From Oscillibacter sp. (GTDB lineage Bacteria > Bacillota > Clostridia > Oscillospirales > Oscillospiraceae): a stretch of 21,610 nt of DNA. Location of the stretch: the NCBI GenBank assembly GCA_009773995.1, contig VSMY01000036.1, forward strand, positions 1 through 21,610, written 5' to 3'. The position numbers and the translations under genes are program-made. The notes under the pieces were generated by a model that was not told where the DNA came from, ran no database searches, and was given only the letters and a program-made list of their open reading frames with translations. Below are positions 6,322-14,777 of this stretch, in pieces. Numbering within the stretch: the first letter of the stretch is position 1; each line of letters opens with the position of its first letter.

Positions 6322-6516
6322 TCAACGCCGGCAGCAGGCGCAGCCGCAGCCGATCAGCAGAAACGCGACCAGGAACATCAGCACGCCCACCGGAAACACC
6401 ACGGAAATCAAAATTCCCGCGCCCAGGGCCACAGCGAAGAGACCCAGCAGGCGGATTCCTCCCCCGCCTCCGTTTCCGCAGCCCCAATTTCCAAAGCTCC
6501 CGTTTCCACAGCCCAT
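6322..6516 (-). CDS. Gly/Cys-rich small membrane protein upstream of spoVM, unknown function
   Basis: I do not recognise this 64-residue protein. It begins with two GCGNG units and a glycine run (MGCGNGSFGNWGCGNGGGGG). It continues with about 36 hydrophobic residues (LLGLFAVALGAGILISV, then GVLMFLVAFLLIG), enough for one long or two closely turned membrane helices, and ends CGCACCRR. Support that it is real: AGGAGG nine bases before the ATG, a terminator and a possible promoter directly upstream, and only 20 bases to spoVM. A longer in-frame reading to 6627 would begin inside rsgA and is rejected. The six cysteines sit at both ends of the hydrophobic part. Its place beside spoVM and sipL suggests, but does not show, a role in sporulation. 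Confidence 0.75.
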   Translation of the reverse strand: MGCGNGSFGNWGCGNGGGGGIRLLGLFAVALGAGILISVVFPVGVLMFLVAFLLIGCGCACCRR

Positions 6517-6544
6517 CGCGTCACGCCTCCTTTCCTTTCTCTCC

Positions 6545-6574
6545 AGTATATACGGAGAGGCTGTCCATCGTGAA
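6545..6574 (-). promoter_or_regulatory. Possible promoter for the mini-protein/spoVM unit
   Basis: On the minus strand, TTCACG (6569-6574), 18 bases, then TATACT (6545-6550) gives four of six and five of six matches to sigma-A boxes, 28 bases before the mini-protein ATG. The overlapping TATATACT also faintly resembles a sporulation -10, but no good sigma-E -35 is present. Which sigma factor uses it cannot be settled from sequence. Confidence 0.35.
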
Positions 6575-6607
6575 AAAACGCCGCCCCAAAACTTGAGGCG
6601 GCGTTTT
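6573..6607 (-). terminator. Rho-independent terminator after rsgA
   Basis: On the minus strand, ACGCCGCC (6597-6604) pairs with GGCGGCGT (6578-6585) around an 11-base loop and is followed by a run of Ts. It begins just after the rsgA stop at 6609 and closes the 15-kb gene train to its right. It separates that train from the mini-protein/spoVM/sipL block. Confidence 0.85.
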
Positions 6608-6608
6608 C

Positions 6609-7490
6609 TCACTTTTTCTCCTGCCAATCCCGGAGGGGCTTCAGCTCCTCATAGAGGCGAAGGTAGCTGTCGTGGCGGCTCTTTTGTATCCACCCCTGAC
6701 GCAGCGCCTCCAGCACGGCGCAGCCCTTCTCCCGGGTGTGGCTGCACCCCACAAAGCGGCAGTCCCCCAGATAAGGCGCGAACTCCAGAAAGGTCTCCGG
6801 CAGGCGGCGCTTTAATTCAAAGTCCAGCTCCTCGGCGTCGAAGGAGGAAAAGCCGGGGGTATCCACCACCTCTGCCCCGCAGGAGAGGCGGTGAAGCTCC
6901 ACATGACGGGTGGTGTGCCGCCCCCGGCCCAGGGCCGTGCTGACCTCTCCCACCTGTAGGTGAAACTCCGGGTCCAGCGCATTCAAAATGCTGGATTTTC
7001 CTACGCCGGAGTTGCCTGTAAAGGCAGATAGCTTTCCGGCTATCAGCTGCTTCAAATCCTCCATCCCCTCCCCGGTCTCCGCGCTGACCCGCAGAGTCGG
7101 GAAACCGGAGGCCCGATAGATCGCATAGAGGCCGTCCGCCGGGTCCAGGTCGCACTTGTTCAGCACCACCGCTACAGCGCAGTCCTTCAGCGCGGCAATG
7201 GCGGCCACCCGGTCAATGAGAAAGGGATCCGTTTTCGGAATGGCGGCGGAGGCGATGACCACCAGCTGGTCAATGTTGGCCACAGCGGGCCGGGAGAAGG
7301 CGTTCCGCCGGGGCAGGATTGTTTCCACGAAACCCTCGCCTCCGCCTAGCTCCCGGACCTCCACCCGGTCTCCCACCAGGGGAGAAATTCCCTCTTTCCG
7401 GAACTTTCCCCTGGCCCGGCAGGTCAGCACCGCCTCGCCGGTATCCACATAGTAGAAGCCGCTGAGGGCCTTTTGAATGCGTCCCGTCAT
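6609..7490 (-). CDS. rsgA: Ribosome small-subunit biogenesis GTPase RsgA
   Basis: RsgA checks late assembly of the 30S ribosomal subunit, releasing with GTP hydrolysis. The 293-residue product has an N-terminal OB-fold, then the circularly permuted GTPase order that defines the family: NKCDL (G4) before GNSGVGKSS (P-loop) before DTPGFSSF (G3). It ends in a zinc site CRFVGCSHTREKGCAV (Cys, Cys, His, Cys). The ATG at 7490 lies one base after the prkC stop. No good Shine-Dalgarno is close, so translational coupling to prkC is likely. A longer reading beginning within prkC is not supported by the family N-terminus. In B. subtilis rsgA also follows prkC and can be phosphorylated by it, so the linkage fits. 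Confidence 0.95.
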   Translation of the reverse strand: MTGRIQKALSGFYYVDTGEAVLTCRARGKFRKEGISPLVGDRVEVRELGGGEGFVETILPRRNAFSRPAVANIDQLVVIASAAIPKTDPFLIDRVAAIAALKDCAVAVVLNKCDLDPADGLYAIYRASGFPTLRVSAETGEGMEDLKQLIAGKLSAFTGNSGVGKSSILNALDPEFHLQVGEVSTALGRGRHTTRHVELHRLSCGAEVVDTPGFSSFDAEELDFELKRRLPETFLEFAPYLGDCRFVGCSHTREKGCAVLEALRQGWIQKSRHDSYLRLYEELKPLRDWQEKK

Positions 7491-7491
7491 A

Positions 7492-9489
7492 TCAGTCGAA
7501 TTGCACTTCCTGGGTCTGATCCTGAGCAAGCACGCCGTCAAAATAGACCTTGATGGTTTTCGTGCCGGAGCCGGTAAGCGTCACGTTAGCGGTCATGTCG
7601 GAGCAGGCCAGCCGCTCAGCATATTGGGGATTCTGCTCATCACCCACGTAGACCTCCACCAGGACCGTTGAGCCTCCATCCTGAGGCAGCGGGATTCCGA
7701 TAGAGGTTTCTTTCATTGTAATCCCCTTGCTGACCTTGAATTTGATGGTGTCCCACTCGTTCACCGTCGAGAGGGGCTCCAGGCTCTGCCAGATGACGCT
7801 GTTTGGTTCGGCTTCGCTCTCCACATACTCAATGTCGTCGGGGCCGCAGGTCAGATGCAGGGAATCGTGCAGGGTCCGCAACACCGCGTCGATCTGCGTA
7901 CCGACGAAGTTAGAGACCACCACCGGTATCTGCTCCGGTCCCTTGCTGACAATCAGCCGGATGACGTCGCCGTCTTTCAGCTCCTCGTGCTCGGCGGGGA
8001 TGCTGCGGATGATAAAGCCTTCGGTAATCTCGTCGTTGAACTCCATTTCCGCCTCGTCGGCCATGATCTCCAGATTGTATTTCGTCTTCAGGTCTTTCAG
8101 GATCACATTGGCCTGGGCCACGGTTTTGTTGGTCACGTCCAGCATTTCTCCCGTGTCCTCCCCGGCGCTGACCCAGACCTCGATGGTCAGGTTATCGCCC
8201 TTTCGGTGGCTCCCTTCCGTGGGATTCTGCCGGACGATGACCCCTACCGGGTACTCGTCGTTGAACTCGCCGCCCTTTTCCACCAGGGTGAAGATGTCCT
8301 TCACCTCCGCCAGATTGGCGGCCTGCTCCGGCGTGTAGCCCACTACCAGGGGCACCACATAGGTCTGGGGCTCCTGAGTTTGCTGCTGGATGGAATCCGT
8401 AACCATGTTGAACAGCACATAGACCAGCGCCAGGGCCAGGACCACCGTGATGCCCACCAGCACCTTCACGCCGGCGCCCCCGCCCCGGCGGGGCGGCTCA
8501 TAGTCGTCCTCATAGTCCCGGCGGCGCTCCCGCACCCGCTCGGGCTCCCGCTCCCGGCTCTTAGGAGAGGGATGCAGGGTCTGGTCATAGGTCCGGATGG
8601 GCTGAGTAGGCTCCGCCGGCTCCTCCGGCCGGAGGTCCATCATGGTGAAATCCAGGCTGATGTTGGGGTTCTTCCGGAAGTCCTCCAGGTCGGCGATCAT
8701 GGCGTCGGCGGAGGCGTAGCGGCGGCTCAGGTCCGGAGTCATCGCCTTCATGCAGATGAGCTCCAGCTGCGCCGGGATTTCCGCGTTCAGCTCCCGGGGA
8801 GCCAGGGGCACGGCGCTGAGGTGCTGGATGGCCACGGACACGGCGGAATCCCCCTCGAAGGGCAGTCGTCCAGTGAGCATTTCGTACATAACCACGCCGG
8901 AGGAGTAGATGTCGCTGCGGGCGTCGGTCCGCTCTCCCCTGGCCTGCTCCGGCGAAATGTAGTGGACGGAACCCAGGGCCTCCTGGGTCAGGGTCTGGGC
9001 GGAGTTTTCAAGGCACGCGATGCCGAAATCGGCCACCTTCACGCTGCCGTCCCGGAGAACCATCACATTCTGGGGCTTGATGTCCCGGTGGACGATGCCC
9101 CGGCTGTGGGCGTGGCTGAGTCCCCGCATGATCTGGGTGATGAAGTGCAGGGACTCCCGCCAGTTCAGCTGGCCCCGTTTCTCCATGTACTGCTTCAGCG
9201 TGATGCCGTCGATGAGCTCCATGACGATATATTCCGTGTCCCCTCCCCGGCTCACGTCGTAGACCGACACGATGTTGGGGTGGGACAGCTGGGCCACGGC
9301 CTGGGACTCCGCGTTGAACCGGCGGCGGAAGTCCTCGTCCTGAGCCAGGTCGCTCTTCAATATTTTTAAGGCCACAAGGCGGTTGAGCCGGTGGCATTTC
9401 GCCTTATAGACCACCGCCATGCCTCCGGTGCCGATGCGCTCCAGAATCTCATAGCGGTTGTCCAGCATTTTTCCAATGTACTGATCCAT
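7492..9489 (-). CDS. prkC: PASTA-domain serine/threonine protein kinase PrkC
   Basis: This is a membrane kinase that senses muropeptides or lipid II outside the cell and phosphorylates proteins inside, with roles in cell-wall control and spore germination. It is 665 residues. The kinase domain at about 13-275 has IGTGGMAVVYKAK, Lys42, HRDIKPQN (Asp136), DFG (Asp154) and an activation loop ending GSVHYISPEQARG. An Arg/Pro/Glu-rich juxtamembrane linker follows, then one membrane helix at about 341-363 (VKVLVGITVVLALALVYVLF). Outside are three PASTA repeats (about 381-447, 453-522, 525-593) and a C-terminal beta-rich domain of about 70 residues, like the Ig-like cap of B. subtilis PrkC. GGAAGGAGGAG precedes the ATG. 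It is paired with its phosphatase prpC 15 bases upstream. Confidence 0.97.
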   Translation of the reverse strand: MDQYIGKMLDNRYEILERIGTGGMAVVYKAKCHRLNRLVALKILKSDLAQDEDFRRRFNAESQAVAQLSHPNIVSVYDVSRGGDTEYIVMELIDGITLKQYMEKRGQLNWRESLHFITQIMRGLSHAHSRGIVHRDIKPQNVMVLRDGSVKVADFGIACLENSAQTLTQEALGSVHYISPEQARGERTDARSDIYSSGVVMYEMLTGRLPFEGDSAVSVAIQHLSAVPLAPRELNAEIPAQLELICMKAMTPDLSRRYASADAMIADLEDFRKNPNISLDFTMMDLRPEEPAEPTQPIRTYDQTLHPSPKSREREPERVRERRRDYEDDYEPPRRGGGAGVKVLVGITVVLALALVYVLFNMVTDSIQQQTQEPQTYVVPLVVGYTPEQAANLAEVKDIFTLVEKGGEFNDEYPVGVIVRQNPTEGSHRKGDNLTIEVWVSAGEDTGEMLDVTNKTVAQANVILKDLKTKYNLEIMADEAEMEFNDEITEGFIIRSIPAEHEELKDGDVIRLIVSKGPEQIPVVVSNFVGTQIDAVLRTLHDSLHLTCGPDDIEYVESEAEPNSVIWQSLEPLSTVNEWDTIKFKVSKGITMKETSIGIPLPQDGGSTVLVEVYVGDEQNPQYAERLACSDMTANVTLTGSGTKTIKVYFDGVLAQDQTQEVQFD

Positions 9490-9504
9490 GCAGCTCCTCC
9501 TTCC

Positions 9505-10236
9505 TTACAGCTTCTTTGCCAGAACGACGGTGACGTTGTCCGACGCGCCCCGGCTCTTGGAGATGGCCAGCAGACGTTCCATGCAGGTGTTTGTGTCGCC
9601 GTGGAGGACCTCCCGCATGATTTCCTCGTCCGTAACCGTGTTCACCAGCCCGTCGGTGCACAGCAGGAGAAAGTCCCCCGGCAGGAGCTGGCAGGTGTAG
9701 CAGTCGCACTCCGGGTCCACGTCCGGGCCCAACGCACGGGTGATAAGATTCCGGTTGGGGTGGCGGCGGGCTTCCTCGGCGGTGATGTCCCCCCGCTCCA
9801 CCATGTGCTCCACCAGGGAGTGATCCCGGGTCACCTGGTGGATGCGCTCCCGATTGATATGGTAGGCCCGGCTGTCCCCCACGTTGGCGATGACCACGCC
9901 CCCGTCAAAGGAGACCGCGGAAACCAGGGTGGTCCCCATGCTGTGATATTCCTCCGAGGTTCGGGCGGCCTCCCGCACGGCGCGGTTCGCCAGGGCCACC
10001 GCTACCACGGAGATCTCCCGGAGCCGGTCCGGCTTGGCCTCCTGAGAGAGGCGCTTTTCCATCTCCGCGGAAAACGTATCCACGGCAATGCGGCTGGCCA
10101 GCCGCCCGCCGGCGGCCCCGCCCATCCCGTCGCAGACCACGCAGATCGTGTGTCCAAAGGCCGTTTTCACCGTGTAGGCGTCCTGATTCTCTTTACGGAC
10201 GAGGCCGGTGTCGGTCATGCTCCATAGATTCATCAT
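9505..10236 (-). CDS. prpC: PP2C-family serine/threonine phosphatase PrpC/Stp
   Basis: This phosphatase reverses phosphorylation by PrkC. The 243-residue cytoplasmic enzyme has the full PP2C metal-site set: TDTGLVRKENQDA (Asp19), VVCDGMGGAAGG, MGTTLV, NVGDSRAYHI, a DHSLVEHMVERGDI segment, LLCTDGLVN and SDNVTVVLAK. Its ATG overlaps the rlmN stop by four bases (ATGA), with GGAGG seven bases upstream inside rlmN, so translation is coupled. A second ATG directly follows the first and could serve equally. Confidence 0.97.
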   Translation of the reverse strand: MMNLWSMTDTGLVRKENQDAYTVKTAFGHTICVVCDGMGGAAGGRLASRIAVDTFSAEMEKRLSQEAKPDRLREISVVAVALANRAVREAARTSEEYHSMGTTLVSAVSFDGGVVIANVGDSRAYHINRERIHQVTRDHSLVEHMVERGDITAEEARRHPNRNLITRALGPDVDPECDCYTCQLLPGDFLLLCTDGLVNTVTDEEIMREVLHGDTNTCMERLLAISKSRGASDNVTVVLAKKL

Positions 10237-11264
10237 TGGGAATCCTCCCCTTTCTCTGCCTTCCTGCGGAGCTGTCCGCAGGCGGCGTCTATATCTCCAC
10301 CCAGGCTTCGCCGCACAGTGGCGGTTAAGCCATGAGATTCCAGGCGTTTTTGAAACGCCGCCGTCCGGCGGGAGGGCCGGAAGGGGCTTTCCGTCACGTC
10401 GTTCAGCGGGATCAGGTTCACATGGCCGGGCATCCCCCGCAAATGCTTGGCGATGAGGTCCGCCTGCCAGTCCTGGTCGTTTACGCCGTCGATCATGGCG
10501 TACTCAAAGGAGATCCGCCGCCCGGTCTTCTCAAAATAGTCATGACAGGCGGCAAACAGGTCCTCCACGTCATAGGCCCGGTTGACGGGCATGAGCCTGG
10601 ACCGGGTCTCCCGGTCCGGCGCGTGGAGGGAAACGGATAAGGTCAGCTGCAGCCCCAGCTCCGCCAGGCGGCGGATGCCGGGCAGAACGCCGCAGGTGGA
10701 CAGGGAGATGTGCCGCATCCCAATGTTCAGCCCGTCGGGGCAGTTCACGATCTCCAGAAATTTCAGCACGGCGTCCAGGTTGTCCATGGGCTCGCCGATG
10801 CCCATCAGCACGATGTTGGAAATGGGAGCCCCGGAGTCCTTCTGGGTGAAGATCACTTGGTCCAGCAGCTCTCCTGGGGTCAGGTCCCGGACCTTTCCGG
10901 CGATGGTGGACGCGCAGAAGGCGCAGCCCATCCGGCAGCCCACCTGGGAGGAGATGCAGACGGTATTCCCGTGGCGATAGCGCATCAGCACGGACTCGAT
11001 ACAGTTGCCGTCCGCCAGCTCCCAGAGGTATTTGATGGTGCCGTCCCTGGCGGAGACCTGTTTCCGGGCCGCCGATGGAACGGTCAGAGAGCAGGTCTCC
11101 TTCAAACGTTCCCGCAGGGACAGGGGCAGATTCGACATCTCGTCGAAAGAGCCGACGCCCCGGCTCAGCCAGGAGAAGACCTGTTTCCCCCGAAATGCGG
11201 GCTCCCCCAGTCCCTGGAGGAAGTCCCGCAGCTCCGGGAGGGTCATGGATTTGATATCGGTCAT
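10233..11264 (-). CDS. rlmN: Dual-specificity 23S rRNA/tRNA adenine-C2 methyltransferase RlmN
   Basis: RlmN methylates C2 of A2503 in 23S rRNA and of A37 in some tRNAs, by radical SAM chemistry. The 343-residue product has the [4Fe-4S] motif CRMGCAFC (Cys110, 114, 117), the GEPMDN motif and the C-terminal GGDIDAACGQL segment with the cysteine (about 329) that takes part in the methyl transfer. The ATG at 11264 has GAGG six bases upstream. A TTG at 11276 overlaps the rsmB stop and lacks a suitable site. It lies eight bases after rsmB and overlaps prpC. Confidence 0.97.
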   Translation of the reverse strand: MTDIKSMTLPELRDFLQGLGEPAFRGKQVFSWLSRGVGSFDEMSNLPLSLRERLKETCSLTVPSAARKQVSARDGTIKYLWELADGNCIESVLMRYRHGNTVCISSQVGCRMGCAFCASTIAGKVRDLTPGELLDQVIFTQKDSGAPISNIVLMGIGEPMDNLDAVLKFLEIVNCPDGLNIGMRHISLSTCGVLPGIRRLAELGLQLTLSVSLHAPDRETRSRLMPVNRAYDVEDLFAACHDYFEKTGRRISFEYAMIDGVNDQDWQADLIAKHLRGMPGHVNLIPLNDVTESPFRPSRRTAAFQKRLESHGLTATVRRSLGGDIDAACGQLRRKAEKGEDSQ

Positions 11265-11272
11265 GGTTCGCC

Positions 11273-12589
11273 TCAAATGCGCCGCGTCATGCGGCAGATG
11301 TAAAAGCCGTCGGTGTCATGGAGGTGGGGCCAGAGGGTAATCTGCCCTTCCACCTGTCCAATGGGCCCCGGCAGAAGAAAGCTTTCCCGGGAAAACTCCG
11401 GATGGGTCCCCAGGAACGCGTCCGTCACTTCTCCGTTCTCCTCCGGCAGGATGGTACAGGTGGAATAAAGCAGAGTCCCGCCGGGGCGGACATAACGGGC
11501 GGCGTTTTCCAGAATGGCGCTCTGGACCATCGGCAGCGTGAAGAGGTCGTCCGCCTTTTTCCGGCGAATATCCGGCTTCTTGCGGAGGATACCCAGGCCG
11601 GAGCAGGGGGCGTCCACCAGTACCAGGTCAAAGGCGTCCTTCCACTCCTCCCGGAAAATCCGCCCGTCGGCGGTTTCCGTATGAATGGAGTGAAGACCCA
11701 GCCGGGCCGCGCCCTCCTGAATGCGCTTCAGCTTGTTCTCGTGGAGGTCGCAGGAGACAATCTCTCCCCGATCCTCCATGCCGATGGCGGCGGCAAAGGA
11801 TTTTCCGCCGGGAGCGGCGCACACGTCCAGCACCCGGCTTCCGGGCTGAATCGCCGCAGAAACGACCGCCAGGCGGGCCGCCGGGTCCTGAATGTAAATC
11901 ATGCCGCTTTGGAACGCCTTCAGGCGTTCCAGGTCTCCCGTGCCCCGCAGCAGCAGACAGTCCGCCAGCCAGGGATGCCCCTCCGCCCGGACGCCTTCGG
12001 CCTCCAGGGCCCTTACCGCTTCCTCCGTGGAACAGCGGCGGGTGTTGACCTGGGCGGCGGCCGGAGGCTGGCTGTTGCTGTTTGCAAGGAACGCCTCCGT
12101 TCCCTCCCGGCCCAGCAGGGTCAGCAGGCGCTTGATTAACCATTTCGGGTGGCTGTAGCGGATGGAGAGGTACTTGGCCTCCTCCCGGTTCGGGATGGCG
12201 GGCAGGTTTTCCTTCTCCCGGCAGAGCCGGCGGAGGACGGCGTTCACCAGTCCCGCCGCCTGTCCCCTTCCCGCGCCCTTGGCCAGCTCCACCGACGTGT
12301 GGACGGCGGCGTTGTCCGGCACCCGGTCCAGGAACAGAATCTGATAGGCTCCAATCCGCAGAATGTCCGCCAGGGGCGGCTGGAGATGGTCCAGCTTCTG
12401 GGAGCAGAAGCCGGAGAGGTAAAAGTCCAGCAGCGTCTCATTTTGGATGACGCCGTAGACGATGCGGCTGCACAGCCCCGCGTCGGCGGAAGAGAGCCCC
12501 TTCAAATGCGTGTTCAGCGCGGCGTCCGCCCAGGCCCTCCGCACACGGCAGGCGGTCAGGACGGCCAGCGCCTCCTTCCGGGCGCTCAT
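11273..12589 (-). CDS. rsmB: 16S rRNA (cytosine-967-C5)-methyltransferase RsmB
   Basis: RsmB methylates C967 of 16S rRNA using SAM. The product is 438 residues. The N-terminal NusB-like RNA-binding domain (about 1-140: ALNTHLKGL, YGVIQNETLLDFYL, RIGAYQILFLDRVPDNAAVHTSVELAK) precedes the Rossmann methyltransferase domain with DVCAAPGGKS, DAPCSGLGILRKKPDIR and YSTCTILPEENGEV. These include both catalytic cysteines in PC and TC. Its start overlaps the upstream peptidase stop by four bases (ATGA). Confidence 0.97.
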   Translation of the reverse strand: MSARKEALAVLTACRVRRAWADAALNTHLKGLSSADAGLCSRIVYGVIQNETLLDFYLSGFCSQKLDHLQPPLADILRIGAYQILFLDRVPDNAAVHTSVELAKGAGRGQAAGLVNAVLRRLCREKENLPAIPNREEAKYLSIRYSHPKWLIKRLLTLLGREGTEAFLANSNSQPPAAAQVNTRRCSTEEAVRALEAEGVRAEGHPWLADCLLLRGTGDLERLKAFQSGMIYIQDPAARLAVVSAAIQPGSRVLDVCAAPGGKSFAAAIGMEDRGEIVSCDLHENKLKRIQEGAARLGLHSIHTETADGRIFREEWKDAFDLVLVDAPCSGLGILRKKPDIRRKKADDLFTLPMVQSAILENAARYVRPGGTLLYSTCTILPEENGEVTDAFLGTHPEFSRESFLLPGPIGQVEGQITLWPHLHDTDGFYICRMTRRI

Positions 12590-13329
12590 CCCCGGCCTCC
12601 GCCGCGGCGGCCGCCCCGGTCGCTGCGGCCCAGGAAGATGAGCACATAGCGCAGCAGCTGCAAAGCGGACATCAGCAGCGCCGCCACATAGGTCAGCGCC
12701 GCCGCCCGAAGGACCTTCCGGGCTCCGGCCAGTTCTTCCTCGTCCAGCAATTGGCGGCTCTCAATGGTCTCCAGCGCCCGGCGGGAGGCGTTGAACTCCA
12801 CCGGCAGGGTCACCAGCTGGAAAAACGTGGTCAGGGAAAACAGCAAAATGCCCGCCAGAAACAAGCTCTGGCTGTAAAACAGCAGCCCGATGAGCAGCAA
12901 AAGCATGGAGCAGCGGGAACCCAGGTTGGTCACAGGCACGATGGCGCTCCGCAGACGGACCGGGGCGTAGCCCGCGGCGTACTGGACGGCGTGGCCCGCC
13001 TCGTGGGCCGCCACGCCCACTGCCGCCACTGTTGAGGCGGAGTAAACGGCTTGGGAGAGGTAGATGGTGTTGTCCCGGGGGTCGTAGTGATCCGTCAGCT
13101 TGCCCCAGGTGGATGTGATGGCCACATCATAGACCCCGTTGGCCCGGAGCACCGCCTCCGCCGCCTGAGCGCCGGTAAGGCGGCGGCGGTTGGAAACCCG
13201 GCTGTATTTATCAAAGCTGCCGCTGACCTGGACCTGGGCCCAGAGGGACAGGATCATCACCGGGATCAGCAGAAGGAAATAGATGTTGTTGGCCAGGAAG
13301 TCTCCGTAGCCACCATAATAATAAGGCAT
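12586..13329 (-). CDS. YugP-like membrane zinc metallopeptidase
   Basis: This is a putative membrane protease of the neutral zinc metallopeptidase 2 family; its substrate is unknown. The 247-residue product has an N-terminal membrane helix (IYFLLLIPVMILSLW), a soluble part with HYDPRDNTIYLS and the zinc motif HEAGH (109-113). It has two or three more hydrophobic helices afterwards (LLLLIGLLFYSQSLFLAGILL and a C-terminal one), then a Gly/Arg-rich tail. The ATG at 13329 has GAGGG five bases upstream. A GTG two codons earlier overlaps that site and is rejected. It sits between fmt and rsmB, where B. subtilis has no gene, but similar placement is familiar in clostridia. Confidence 0.9.
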   Translation of the reverse strand: MPYYYGGYGDFLANNIYFLLLIPVMILSLWAQVQVSGSFDKYSRVSNRRRLTGAQAAEAVLRANGVYDVAITSTWGKLTDHYDPRDNTIYLSQAVYSASTVAAVGVAAHEAGHAVQYAAGYAPVRLRSAIVPVTNLGSRCSMLLLLIGLLFYSQSLFLAGILLFSLTTFFQLVTLPVEFNASRRALETIESRQLLDEEELAGARKVLRAAALTYVAALLMSALQLLRYVLIFLGRSDRGGRRGGGRG

Positions 13330-13344
13330 AAGCACCCTCGAATT

Positions 13345-14265
13345 TTAGCGTTGAATGGGATGTCCCAATAAATAAGCCCCGGCGGCCATCCGCTTGCCGC
13401 CCTTGGCCTGAAGCTCCGTCACCCGGAGAACCTTTCCGTCTCCGCAGGCCACGTCGATGCCCTGCTTCCCCGCCGCCGTCACCGTGCCGGGCCGGGCCGA
13501 GGTCTCCGCTCCGGTCTCCTGAACGGCGTAGAGCTTCATCTCCTCGCCGCTGATGACGTCCGTCGCCGCGCAGGGCCAGGGGATCAGTCCCCGGACCTGG
13601 CAGCTGATCGCATGGGCGGAACGGGTCCAGTCCACGGGGGAAAGCTCTTTCCCCAGCATGGGGGCGTAGGTGTGTTTTTCATGCTCCTGAGGCGTGCGGG
13701 AAGCCGTGCCGTCAGCCAAAGCCTTGACCGTCTCGGAAAGGGCCTCCGCTCCCAGCTCCGCGAGGCGCAGGGTAAGGGCCTGCGCGTCCTCCGTCTCTCC
13801 AATGGGGGTGGACTTTTGCAGAATAACATCTCCGGCGTCCAGTTCCTTGGCCATATACATGATGGAAACGCCGGTTTCCGTCTCCCCGTTCAGCACCGCC
13901 CAGCTGATGGGCGCCGCGCCCCGGTACTTGGGCAGCAGGGACGAATGGACGTTGATGGAGCCCAAGGGCGGCACGTTTAAAATATCCTCCGGCAGAAGCT
14001 TTCCATAGGCCGCTACCACAATCAGCTCCGGCTTCCGGGATCGCACAAGCTCCAGACTCTCGGAATTCCGCAGCGTCACAGGCTGGTAAACCGGCAGATT
14101 CTTCGTAACGGCGTATTCCTTTACAGGCGTTGGAGTTAGCTTATGTCCGCGGTTTTTCGGCTTGTCCGGCTGGGTCAGAACGCCGCAAATCTCGTGCCCG
14201 TCCTCCACAAGACGGCGAAGGGAGGCTACGGCGAAATCCGGCGTGCCCATAAAGAGGATGCGCAT
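13345..14265 (-). CDS. fmt: Methionyl-tRNA formyltransferase
   Basis: Fmt formylates initiator Met-tRNA using 10-formyltetrahydrofolate. The 306-residue product has the N-terminal MRILFMGTPDFA, the active-site region INVHSSLLPKYRGAAPISWA (Asn and His), the catalytic Asp in KELDAGDVI, and a C-terminal OB-like tRNA-binding domain. Its start shares one base with the def stop (TAATG), so the pair that adds and removes the formyl group is translated together. Confidence 0.97.
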   Translation of the reverse strand: MRILFMGTPDFAVASLRRLVEDGHEICGVLTQPDKPKNRGHKLTPTPVKEYAVTKNLPVYQPVTLRNSESLELVRSRKPELIVVAAYGKLLPEDILNVPPLGSINVHSSLLPKYRGAAPISWAVLNGETETGVSIMYMAKELDAGDVILQKSTPIGETEDAQALTLRLAELGAEALSETVKALADGTASRTPQEHEKHTYAPMLGKELSPVDWTRSAHAISCQVRGLIPWPCAATDVISGEEMKLYAVQETGAETSARPGTVTAAGKQGIDVACGDGKVLRVTELQAKGGKRMAAGAYLLGHPIQR

Positions 14266-14765
14266 TAGCCCGCCCCCTCTTCCTGATTAAAATATTCCTC
14301 CACTTCCTCATCCGTCAGAAAGCGGTCGATATGCTCCGTGTAAAGGTGGCCATCCAAGTGATCCAGCTCGTGGCAGTAGCAGCGAGCCGTCAAGCCCTCT
14401 CCTTCCACCTCGAACCAATTTCCGTCCCGGTCCTGCGCGCGGACCCGTACATAGTTGGGCCGGGTTACCAGCCCCCATTTGCCGGGAACGCTGAGGCAGC
14501 CCTCCGGCCCGGTCTGTTCCCCGCTCTGCACAACGATGGACGGGTTAATCAGTTCGACGTATTCCTCCGTGTCGTCATCCATAACCACGCAGGCCCGGCG
14601 GAGGATGCCCACTTGCGGAGCCGCCAGTCCCGCGCCTCCTGCCTCGGAGAGCGTGTCCAGCAAGTCGTCCATCAGCATATGCAGGCGGCGGTTGAACTCT
14701 GTTACCGGACGGCACACCTTATTCAGACAATCCTCACCCTGTACCACAATTTTGCGTAACGCCAT
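14265..14765 (-). CDS. def: Peptide deformylase
   Basis: Def removes the formyl group from the N-terminal methionine of new proteins. The 166-residue enzyme shows all three family motifs: GAGLAAPQVG, EGCLSVPG with the metal-binding cysteine, and CHELDHLDG with the HExxH metal histidines and catalytic glutamate. AGGAGG stands eight bases before the ATG, in the short gap after priA. The C-terminus is acidic (TDEEVEEYFNQEEGAG). Confidence 0.97.
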   Translation of the reverse strand: MALRKIVVQGEDCLNKVCRPVTEFNRRLHMLMDDLLDTLSEAGGAGLAAPQVGILRRACVVMDDDTEEYVELINPSIVVQSGEQTGPEGCLSVPGKWGLVTRPNYVRVRAQDRDGNWFEVEGEGLTARCYCHELDHLDGHLYTEHIDRFLTDEEVEEYFNQEEGAG

Positions 14766-14777
14766 TCTCTGAACCTC

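Noticed and set aside
7855..9369. Long open frame (504 codons) antisense to prkC
   Set aside because: The composition is a typical complement shadow (rich in His, Gly, Leu, Val, Asp), and the kinase and PASTA motifs on the minus strand account for the sequence.
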